From: DASWHF01 sp036393295
GTDB taxonomy: Bacteria > Pseudomonadota > Gammaproteobacteria > Acidiferrobacterales > UBA6901
DNA: 62,889 bases
Assembly: GCA_036393295.1 (NCBI GenBank)
Contig: DASWHF010000037.1
Coordinates: 1-62,889, forward strand
Direction of reading: 5' to 3'
Shown here: positions 7,614 to 14,457 of the stretch, one piece after another
Layout of the letters: every line of letters begins with the position of its first letter
Numbering within the stretch: the stretch's first letter is position 1
Program-made: the position numbers and the translations under genes
Notes under the pieces: model-generated
Seen by the model: only the letters and a program-made list of their open reading frames with translations
Databases searched by the model: none
What the model was told of the DNA's origin: nothing

Positions 7614-7980
7614 GGTTTTTCCTCCATTTCGTACGCACAATGAGTCTGCAAAACGATGCAAACCCTTACATTTCGGCCATCGTGTGCAGACACCCGGGGT
7701 GGTCGTATCGGAGTGTTGCATCGATTTATCAGACATCTGCTAACCGAAATCGGTTCGTTGTTGTCACCGCGCTTGCGGAAAAACTCACTGGCACCCGCTT
7801 TCCGCGAGACACGTCGGTGCACCATATTGCGGCGGGCACCGGGCTTCGCTGCCTCGACGTGGTGCATGCAGAAAGATCGGACTCGATTCACAACGTCTAA
7901 CTGATTGATTCGTAGCGACAGAGCGAGATGGCATGACCGATGCAACCGGCGGGGTGAGACCGGCCACTTGAGACTGTGCG
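7614..7980. other. gene-free gap between divergent small genes
   Basis: This 367-base stretch separates the small secreted-protein gene from the retropepsin-like gene. I see no convincing coding region. A perfect six-base inverted repeat, AACCGA-AA-TCGGTT (7742-7755), could be an operator. No clear promoter consensus stands out. Confidence 0.4.
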
Positions 7981-8451
7981 ATGCGATTCTTCTTGGTACC
8001 GACGATTTTGGTATGGGTAACCGGCTTCACAGCCGCCGCGGCGCGAGCGGGTGAATCGGGGATGTCGGTGCCCATGTACGACAAGGGTTTCTCGACGTAT
8101 TACGTCGCCGGCCACATCGCCGGCTTGGGGGCCGCCGAGTTCATGGTCGACACCGGCTCCGCCTATGTCATCCTCAGCCAGAAAACGATCAAGGCGCTCA
8201 AGGCACGGGGCGCGGCCCGTTATTTGCGGGACTTGTCGGGTGTCATGGCCGACGGCAGCCGGGCCACGGTACCGGTGTTCCTGGTCCGCAGCATTCACGT
8301 CGGTGACGACTGTGAAATCCGCGATGTGGAGGCGGTGGTTCTCCCCAATACGAGCCGGCAAATCCTCGGTTTGAGCGCCCTCCGCAAGGCGGCGCCATTC
8401 ACACTGGCGCTTGAGCCGCCTCGCCTCGACTTGAGTCGCTGCGGCGTTTGA
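7981..8451 (+). CDS. retropepsin-like aspartic protease
   Basis: A 156-residue protein with a signal peptide (about 1-23) followed by a single retropepsin-like domain. The catalytic motif is VDTGSAYVILS (near residues 55-65) and the second hallmark is ILGLSAL near residue 127. Bacterial clan-AA proteases of this size act as dimers in the periplasm. No retroelement genes are nearby, so it is a cellular gene. The start has only a weak ribosome site; the natural substrate is unknown. Confidence 0.75.
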   Translation: MRFFLVPTILVWVTGFTAAAARAGESGMSVPMYDKGFSTYYVAGHIAGLGAAEFMVDTGSAYVILSQKTIKALKARGAARYLRDLSGVMADGSRATVPVFLVRSIHVGDDCEIRDVEAVVLPNTSRQILGLSALRKAAPFTLALEPPRLDLSRCGV

Positions 8452-8625
8452 GCGCAGGTCATACCCGCGGGACGGCTCAGCGCTGGCACCCGGCAACCGC
8501 CTCGCAATCCCGGAAGCGCAATCGATCTCATCACGACCCGGGCCGCGGCATCGAGCCGCGGACTGATTATTCAGACACTTCCGTGTTTGAAGGGCACCGG
8601 CCGGTTGGTTGACCGCCGGGATGCT

Positions 8626-8650
8626 TGCTGAAAAGCGAGTTTTTCAGCAA
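8626..8650 (+). other. perfect hairpin in the M16 peptidase leader
   Basis: TTGCTGAAAA and TTTTCAGCAA are perfect inverted repeats around a five-base centre, ending about ten bases before the chosen start codon of the M16 peptidase. It could be a protein-binding site or a translational control hairpin. No T-run follows it, so it is not a standard terminator. Confidence 0.45.
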
Positions 8651-8660
8651 CCTGTTGACG

Positions 8661-9875
8661 ATGGACGAGACAGCCGAATTCAGCGAGCTCAGCAACGGCG
8701 TGCGCATCGCGACGCGCCGGATGCGCGGCGCGCGCGGCGCGGCGCTGGGGGTCTGGCTGATCAACGGCGTGCGCCACGAATCGCCCGACGAGGCGGGCTA
8801 TGCGCATCTCATCGAGCACCTGCTGTTCAAGGGATCGGCCGAGCACCCGCAGCTCGCGCTCGCGCGGCGCTTCGAGGCGATGGGCGGGCGGATCAACGCC
8901 CACACCGGCCGCGAGCTGTCGGCGTTGCACGGGCGGGTGCCGGCCGGCGACGCGCCGGCGCTGCTGGAGCTGTTCGTGTCCATGCTGACGCGACCGGGAT
9001 TCACCGGGCACGACCTCGAACTCGAGCGCGAGGTGGTGTTGCAGGAGATCGCCGGCATCGAGGACGATCCGGTCGAGCTCATCGAGGAGCGCGGCATCGC
9101 CCTGGCGTGGCGGGATCACCCGCTCGGGCAGCCGATCCTCGGCCGCGTCGAGGTCATCGGTCGGGCCGGCACCGCCGATCTGCGTCGCTACCTGTCGGGG
9201 CGCCTTAGCGGACAGCGACTATGCGTGGTGGCGGCCGGCGACATCGATCCGGCGCAACTCGTCGAACGTTGCGCGGCGCTCGCCGCGCTGCCGGCCGGCG
9301 AGCCGCCGGCCGTGCGCCCGCCGGAATTCCATCCGGGCGACCACGGCCGGCGCGGCGCGCCGGGCCAGGCGCATCTGCTGTGGCTGATGCCGACCGCCGG
9401 CGACGCCGATGCGCGCGGTCCGGCCTGGCTGATGGCCAACCACGCGCTGGGCGGCGGCGTGAGCTCGCGCCTGTTCCAGGCGCTGCGCGAGCAGCGCGGT
9501 CTGGTCTACGAGATTTACTCGCGTGTCGAGCTCTACAGCGACGCCGGCCTGTGGCTGGTGCAGACCGCCTGCGATCCGCGGCGCGCCGGCGAATGCCGCG
9601 CCGTCGTCGAGGACGCCCTGGCGGCCCTGGCCGCCGACGGCCCGACGGTCGAGGAGCTCGACACGGCGCGCGCCCAGCTGGACGCCGAATTGACGCTGGA
9701 GGCCGACGACCCGGAGGCCGCCATGGAGCGGTTGGCGCGCGATGTCATTTATCGGGGGCGGGGTCGCACGGTGACCGAGCAGCGCCGCGCGCTCGCCGAC
9801 GTCGGCACCGCGGACGTCGCCGCGGCGGTGCGGGCCTCGCACGCGCGACGGCTGCATCTGCACTGGCGCCGCTAG
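8661..9875 (+). CDS. M16 family zinc peptidase
   Basis: A 404-residue insulinase/pitrilysin-like protease. The inverted zinc motif HLIEH lies at residues 49-53, and the third ligand glutamate is in the LEREVVLQEI segment. The C-terminal half carries the GGGVSSRLFQALREQRGLVY motif of M16B enzymes. No signal peptide is seen, so it is probably cytoplasmic. Start: ATG 8661; a TTG start 12 codons earlier is possible but would lie inside the hairpin. It stands alone between two unrelated units. Confidence 0.88.
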   Translation: MDETAEFSELSNGVRIATRRMRGARGAALGVWLINGVRHESPDEAGYAHLIEHLLFKGSAEHPQLALARRFEAMGGRINAHTGRELSALHGRVPAGDAPALLELFVSMLTRPGFTGHDLELEREVVLQEIAGIEDDPVELIEERGIALAWRDHPLGQPILGRVEVIGRAGTADLRRYLSGRLSGQRLCVVAAGDIDPAQLVERCAALAALPAGEPPAVRPPEFHPGDHGRRGAPGQAHLLWLMPTAGDADARGPAWLMANHALGGGVSSRLFQALREQRGLVYEIYSRVELYSDAGLWLVQTACDPRRAGECRAVVEDALAALAADGPTVEELDTARAQLDAELTLEADDPEAAMERLARDVIYRGRGRTVTEQRRALADVGTADVAAAVRASHARRLHLHWRR

Positions 9876-9906
9876 CCGGCCGGCGCCGCCAGGCGGCGGT
9901 CGCGGT

Positions 9907-10581
9907 TCAGAAGTGATACTTCAAGGACAGAATGAACAGCGTGTCGTTGAGGTCGGTCTCGGGGTCCTGATCGGTGTCGGCGAAGGCGATCTCGACCTCG
10001 AGCTCGTTGAACATCTTGCTGAAGCCGACGCTGTAGTCGGTGTAGTCGCCGCCCGTGGGGCGCGGGCCCTTGAGGAAGTAGTGGCCGAGATGCAGCTTGA
10101 GATTCACGCCGCTGCCGATGTCGTATTTCCAGTTGGCCTCGGCATAGGTTTCCTTCTCATCGAAGTCCCGGTAGACCATGGTCGAGAAACCGGCCCAGCC
10201 GAAGCCGCCGTACAGCTCCCAGAAACCGTCGCGGTCCTGCCCCGGATAGACCAAGGCGTTGGTGTAGGCGCGCGCGCCGATGTCGAAGCTGAAGCCCGAG
10301 CGGTCCTGGTAGGCGAAGCCGCCGTAGGCGTCGGCGCGCAGATGCGCGCTGTTGTTGGGGACGTCCTGGGTCGAGCCCCACAGCCCGGCGTACAGGCCGC
10401 CGCTGTGCCGGTACTCGGCGCCGCCCTGCAAGGCCGGATGGTTGTCGCTCTGGGAAATGCCGCGGAACACGAAGTCGTTGACCACGGCGATGTTGTAACG
10501 GTACTCGGCGGCGGCCTGGGCCGTGGCGGCGCAGCCGAGCACGGTGGTCGAGACGATCAACAAGGTACGCAGGCTGTTCAT
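9907..10581 (-). CDS. TorF/Gcw_chp family putative outer-membrane protein
   Basis: A 224-residue protein with a signal peptide ending near AQAAAEY and a beta-strand-rich mature part with alternating hydrophobic residues. YNIAVVNDFVFRGISQSDN is the hallmark opening of the Gcw_chp (TIGR02001) family, often annotated as TorF-type porin. It ends with a phenylalanine (LSLKYHF), the outer-membrane insertion signal. A strong AAGGAG site precedes the ATG. The substrate is unknown. Confidence 0.85.
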   Translation of the reverse strand: MNSLRTLLIVSTTVLGCAATAQAAAEYRYNIAVVNDFVFRGISQSDNHPALQGGAEYRHSGGLYAGLWGSTQDVPNNSAHLRADAYGGFAYQDRSGFSFDIGARAYTNALVYPGQDRDGFWELYGGFGWAGFSTMVYRDFDEKETYAEANWKYDIGSGVNLKLHLGHYFLKGPRPTGGDYTDYSVGFSKMFNELEVEIAFADTDQDPETDLNDTLFILSLKYHF

Positions 10582-10774
10582 GGTTCTCCTTGTTCTGCCG
10601 GTAGTGTGCCGATCCGGCGCCGCGGCGGGCCGCGGCGGACACTCGAGGATGATGACCCCGGATTGTACGGCTTGGTTCCGGGAAAACAACCGGCGCGCCC
10701 GCGCGCCCGTCGGCCCGCGCCACGCGGTGCGCGGATTCTGTTAGACTGCCGATGATTTCACCGGAACATGATCG

Positions 10775-11017
10775 ATGATCGACACCCGCCTGATCGACGA
10801 CGCCCTCGCGGCGCTGCGCGCCGGCCTGCCGGCGAACCTGTCGCGCGATCTCGAGAACAATCTGCGCGGCGCGCTCACCGGCATGCTCGAGCGCCTGGAC
10901 CTGGTCACGCGCGAGGAATTCGACGTGCAGCAGGCGGTGCTGGCCCGCACCCGCGCCAGGCTCGAGCAGCTCGAGCGTGAGGTCGCCGAGCTGGAAAGGA
11001 CGCTGCTGAAAAAGTAA
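10775..11017 (+). CDS. ubiK: ubiquinone biosynthesis accessory factor UbiK
   Basis: This 80-residue protein matches UbiK (YqiC), a membrane-fusogenic coiled-coil factor that assists aerobic ubiquinone synthesis. It has the expected N-terminal helix and a strong C-terminal coiled coil (about 48-78, rich in L, E and R). It directly precedes comM, its usual neighbour in gammaproteobacteria. Start ATG 10775. Confidence 0.85.
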   Translation: MIDTRLIDDALAALRAGLPANLSRDLENNLRGALTGMLERLDLVTREEFDVQQAVLARTRARLEQLEREVAELERTLLKK

Positions 11018-11068
11018 GCTGCCGGCGGGCGCCGCAGGCCCGCCGGCCCGACCACTGGAAAGGAAGCC

Positions 11069-12586
11069 ATGTCCGTCGCGGTTGTGCATAGCCGTGCCCA
11101 GGCCGGCATCGACGCTCCCGAGGTCACCGTCGAGGTGCACCTCGCCAACGGCCTGCCCGGCCTGTTCATCGTCGGGCTGGCCGAGACCGAGGTGCGGGAA
11201 GCCAAGGACCGCGTGCGCGGCGCGCTGGCCAACGCGCGCTTCGACTTTCCGCTGCGGCGCATCACCGTCAACCTGGCGCCCGCCGATCTGCCCAAGGAGG
11301 GCGGCCGCTTCGACCTGCCGATCGCCATCGGCATCCTCGCCGCCTCCGGCCAGATCCCCGCTGGCGAGCTCGCCGACTACGAGTTCGCCGGCGAGCTCGC
11401 GCTGACCGGCGGCCTGCGCCCGATCCGCGGGGCGCTGCCGGCGGCGCTCAAGGCCGGCGCGCTCAACCGCACGCTGGTGCTGCCGGTCGAGAATGCCGCC
11501 GAGGCCACGCTCGCCGGCGGCGCCCGGGTGCTGGCGGCGCGGCATCTGCTCGAGATTACGGCCCACCTCAACGGTACCGAGCGCCTGACACCGAGCGCCG
11601 CGGTGCCCGCCGGCGACGACGGCGCCAAGGATTATCCGGACCTCGATCAGGTGCGCGGCCAACACTTGGCGCGCCGCGCCCTGGAGATCGCCGCCGCCGG
11701 CGGCCACAGCCTGTTGTTCATCGGCCCGCCGGGCAGCGGCAAGACCATGCTGGCCAGTCGTCTGCCAGGCGTGCTGCCGCCGATGACGCCGGCCGAGGCG
11801 CTCGAGGCCGCGGCCGTTCAGTCGCTGAGCCGGCAAGGATTCCGGCCGCGGGACTGGGGGCGCCGGCCGTTCCGCGCCCCGCACCACACCGCATCGGGTG
11901 TGGCACTCGTGGGCGGCGGCAGCCAGCCGATGCCGGGCGAGATCTCGCTCGCCCACCACGGCGTGCTGTTTCTCGACGAGCTGCCGGAGTTCGACCGACG
12001 GGTGCTGGAGGTGCTGCGCGAGCCGCTCGAGTCCGGACGCATCGGCATCTCGCGCGCCGCGCGCCAGGCGGAATTCCCGGCGCGCTTTCAGCTGGTCGCG
12101 GCGATGAATCCCTGCCCCTGCGGCTACCTCGGCGATCCGCGCGGGCGCTGCCGCTGCACCGCCGAGCAGATCCGCAATTATCGCGCGCGCATCTCCGGGC
12201 CGCTGCTCGATCGCATCGACCTGCAGGTGCAGGTGCCGGCGGTGCCGCACACGCTGCTGCTGAACAGCGACGCCCCGGCCGCCGAGTCCTCGGCGTCGGT
12301 ACGCGCGCGCGTCGAGCGCGCGCGGGCCCGCCAGCTGGCGCGCGCCGGCTGCGCGAACGCGCAGCTCGACGCCGGCAGCATCGAGGCCTATTGCGTTCTC
12401 GACGCGGCCGGTCGTGAGTTCCTGCACACGGCGCTGGCCCGGCTGGGCTTGAGCGCCCGCGCGCTGCACCGCGTGCTCAGGGTGGCGCGCAGCGTCGCCG
12501 ATCTCGCCGGCCGCCCCGCGGTCACGATCGACGACCTGGCCGAGGCGCTGCAATTCCGCTGCCTGGACCGGAACCCGGACGCCTGA
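11069..12586 (+). CDS. comM: YifB/ComM family Mg-chelatase-like ATPase
   Basis: A 505-residue protein with the N-terminal Lon-protease-like ChlI domain (NGLPGLFIVGLAETEVREAK) and an AAA+ domain with Walker A IGPPGSGKTM near residue 218, Walker B LFLDELPEFDR, and a CPCGYLGDPRGRCRCT cysteine segment. ComM is a hexameric helicase that promotes branch migration during natural transformation; dprA, a second transformation gene, is also in the window. A GGAAAGGAAG ribosome site precedes the ATG. A strong hairpin terminator follows. Confidence 0.93.
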   Translation: MSVAVVHSRAQAGIDAPEVTVEVHLANGLPGLFIVGLAETEVREAKDRVRGALANARFDFPLRRITVNLAPADLPKEGGRFDLPIAIGILAASGQIPAGELADYEFAGELALTGGLRPIRGALPAALKAGALNRTLVLPVENAAEATLAGGARVLAARHLLEITAHLNGTERLTPSAAVPAGDDGAKDYPDLDQVRGQHLARRALEIAAAGGHSLLFIGPPGSGKTMLASRLPGVLPPMTPAEALEAAAVQSLSRQGFRPRDWGRRPFRAPHHTASGVALVGGGSQPMPGEISLAHHGVLFLDELPEFDRRVLEVLREPLESGRIGISRAARQAEFPARFQLVAAMNPCPCGYLGDPRGRCRCTAEQIRNYRARISGPLLDRIDLQVQVPAVPHTLLLNSDAPAAESSASVRARVERARARQLARAGCANAQLDAGSIEAYCVLDAAGREFLHTALARLGLSARALHRVLRVARSVADLAGRPAVTIDDLAEALQFRCLDRNPDA

Positions 12587-12596
12587 GTGCGGCCCC

Positions 12597-12630
12597 AAAA
12601 GAAAAGCGGCCCGATGGGCCGCTTTTCCGG
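12597..12630. terminator. bidirectional terminator between comM and cytochrome c5
   Basis: A perfect 12-bp stem, GAAAAGCGGCCC with GGGCCGCTTTTC, around a GAT loop (12601-12627) sits between two convergent genes. The A-run and T-run at the stem ends allow it to serve both strands. Confidence 0.85.
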
Positions 12631-12648
12631 ACTGCTTGAGCGCGCGAG

Positions 12649-13134
12649 TTACTTGGACTGTGAAACCATGTAATCCACGGCCGCCTTGACGGCGTCGTCC
12701 GGCAGGCTGGCGTTGCCGCCCTTGGCGGGCATGAAACCGGCCTTGCCCTGGAAGCCGCCGATGGCGTGCTTGTACAGGGTGTCCTTGCCCTGCGCGATGC
12801 GCGGACCCCAGGCGCCCTTGTCGCCCAGCTTCGGCGCACCGGCGACACCGGCGGCGTGGCAGGCCATGCAGGCGGTATCATAAGTCGCCTTGCCGTCGGC
12901 GGCGGCGGCATTGGCGCTCGGGATCAGGCTGTTCATCACCGGGCTGCCGCGGTTGACCTCGCCGACCGGCTTGATGCGGCTGGCTACCGCGCCTTCGTCG
13001 TTCGCGGCCAGCTTGTCCTTCTTGAGGCCCGAACCGCTCACCACCATTTGAGCCAGGATGAAAATGATCACGGTCAGCGCAAGCAGCGCGGCGATCAGGC
13101 CCGAAAACGTCTTCAAGAACTCACGGTCACTCAT
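12649..13134 (-). CDS. membrane-anchored cytochrome c5 family protein
   Basis: A 161-residue protein with an N-terminal membrane anchor (about 10-33), a flexible linker and a C-terminal class I cytochrome c domain. The haem site is CMACH (89-93) and the axial methionine is probably that of GFMPAKGG. Such cytochromes shuttle electrons in the periplasm. The start at 13134 has AAGGAAGG four bases ahead; an upstream ATG six codons earlier overlaps this site and is less likely. Confidence 0.88.
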   Translation of the reverse strand: MSDREFLKTFSGLIAALLALTVIIFILAQMVVSGSGLKKDKLAANDEGAVASRIKPVGEVNRGSPVMNSLIPSANAAAADGKATYDTACMACHAAGVAGAPKLGDKGAWGPRIAQGKDTLYKHAIGGFQGKAGFMPAKGGNASLPDDAVKAAVDYMVSQSK

Positions 13135-13329
13135 TTTACCTTCCTTCAGCATCGAAAGATTGACACAGCATGCGACAATACACCCGCAAGCCCCTGTTGA
13201 CGTTCGACAAATCAGGCCGCGGAACCTGGAAAATCAGCATTCAATTATATCCCGCCGGCGGCAAAAAATCATGCCCCGCCGACGACGCGTAGACGTCACC
13301 CGCCGGCTGCGGGTATCCTACCGACCCAC

Positions 13330-13403
13330 GCGCCCTTAGCTCAGCTGGATAGAGCGTTGGATTCCGATTCCAAAGGTCAGAGGTTCGAATCCTCTAGGGC
13401 GCG
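13330..13403 (+). tRNA. tRNA-Arg (CCG)
   Basis: A complete cloverleaf: acceptor GCGCCCT/AGGGCGC, D-stem GCTC/GAGC, anticodon stem TTGGA/TCCAA with loop TTCCGAT (anticodon CCG, arginine), T-stem AGAGG/CCTCT with loop TTCGAAT. CCA is not encoded. A terminator hairpin begins immediately after it. Confidence 0.97.
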
Positions 13404-13450
13404 CCCTTTAACCCAAGGGACCCGTTTTTCGGGTCCCTTGGGTTAAAGGG
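13404..13450 (+). terminator. 21-bp hairpin terminator after tRNA-Arg
   Basis: CCCTTTAACCCAAGGGACCCG pairs perfectly with its reverse complement around a loop of five T. It abuts the tRNA 3' end. The stem is unusually long for a tRNA terminator, and there is no clear T-run after it, so processing or pausing may also be involved. Confidence 0.75.
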
Positions 13451-13575
13451 TCCATATCGGCGCAAAGTTCCTATTTATCCTATAGTTAGCCTGTACACTC
13501 CGGAAATCCCGGCGCGGCGGGCTGCAAACCCGCGGAACTGCTGTTATCTTCCCGGCTAGAACAGGGATTGCGTCC

Positions 13576-14457
13576 ATGACGATGGCACCGAGGCTGGCGC
13601 ACGGACGGCGGCGAGCGATGGCTGGGTTGTGGGCGGCCCTCGTTTTGACGCTGTCGACTCTGCCTGCAGGGCTGTCCGCGGCGGCGGGGCCGACTTATAT
13701 CCTCGCCGTGATCCCGCGGCTGCCGCCCGCCGCGACGCACCGGAACTGGGCGCCGCTGGTCGAGCGCCTGGCCCAGGATACCGGTCTCGATCTGCGCCTC
13801 AAGCTCTATGACGACATCCCCAGGTTCGAGCGCGACCTGCTCGACGGCATACCCGACCTGGCCTTCATGAATCCCTATCAGTGCGTGCTCGCCCGGCGCG
13901 CGCGGGGCTATTCTCCGCTGGTGCGCGACAGCGCGCTCGAGCTCGGCGGCATTCTGGTGGTGCGCCGCGACAGCCCGGTCACGCATGTGCGGCAGCTGGA
14001 CGGCAAGCGCCTGGTCTTCCCGGCGCCGAACGCCTTTGGCGCCTCGCTCTACCTGCGGGCGCTCTTGACCGAGCAGGCCGGCATCCGCTTCACGGCGCGT
14101 TACGTGGTCACCCACAGCAACGTCTATCGCAACGTGATCCTCGGCTTCGCCGATGCCGGCGGCGGCGTCAACGTCACCCTCAACAACGAACCGCCCGCGG
14201 TGCGCGACAAGCTGCGCATCGTGTTCGAGACCCCCACGACCGCCCCCCATCCGCTCGGCGCGCACCCGCGCGTGCCGGCACCGGTGCGCGAGGCCGTGGT
14301 GCAGGCGGTCCTGCGGCTCGCGCGCGCGCCCGAGAACCGGGGCCTGTTGCGCGCCGTGCACCTGTCGGAGCCGACACGCGCCGATTTCGAGCGCGACTAC
14401 GCCGCGCTCGGGAAGCTCGCCCTGGAGAAATACCTGGAAGCGGAGGGCCCGCGATGA
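13576..14457 (+). CDS. PhnD-like phosphate/phosphonate-type binding protein
   Basis: A 293-residue secreted protein: signal peptide to about residue 37, then a two-lobed PhnD/SsuA-type binding fold (ILAVIPRLPPAATHRNWAPL start, DLAFMNPYQCVLAR, FPAPNAFGASLYLRALL). Its stop overlaps the start of a membrane GGDEF-EAL protein by four bases (ATGA). There are no permease or ATPase genes, so it probably acts as the periplasmic sensor for that partner and not in import. The ligand is unknown; phosphonate-like oxyanions are a family-based guess. Confidence 0.78.
   Translation: MTMAPRLAHGRRRAMAGLWAALVLTLSTLPAGLSAAAGPTYILAVIPRLPPAATHRNWAPLVERLAQDTGLDLRLKLYDDIPRFERDLLDGIPDLAFMNPYQCVLARRARGYSPLVRDSALELGGILVVRRDSPVTHVRQLDGKRLVFPAPNAFGASLYLRALLTEQAGIRFTARYVVTHSNVYRNVILGFADAGGGVNVTLNNEPPAVRDKLRIVFETPTTAPHPLGAHPRVPAPVREAVVQAVLRLARAPENRGLLRAVHLSEPTRADFERDYAALGKLALEKYLEAEGPR

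Noticed and set aside
7981..8451. Retroelement or provirus because of the DTGS protease
   Set aside because: There is no reverse transcriptase, integrase or repeat; lone retropepsin-like proteases are normal bacterial genes.
10157..12598. An 813-codon open frame on the minus strand across ubiK and comM
   Set aside because: Translation has no motif and crosses three real genes with ribosome sites and clear families on their own frames.
13330..13450. Attachment site of an integrated element at tRNA-Arg
   Set aside because: No integrase gene and no second copy of the tRNA 3' end appear within the window; downstream genes look chromosomal.
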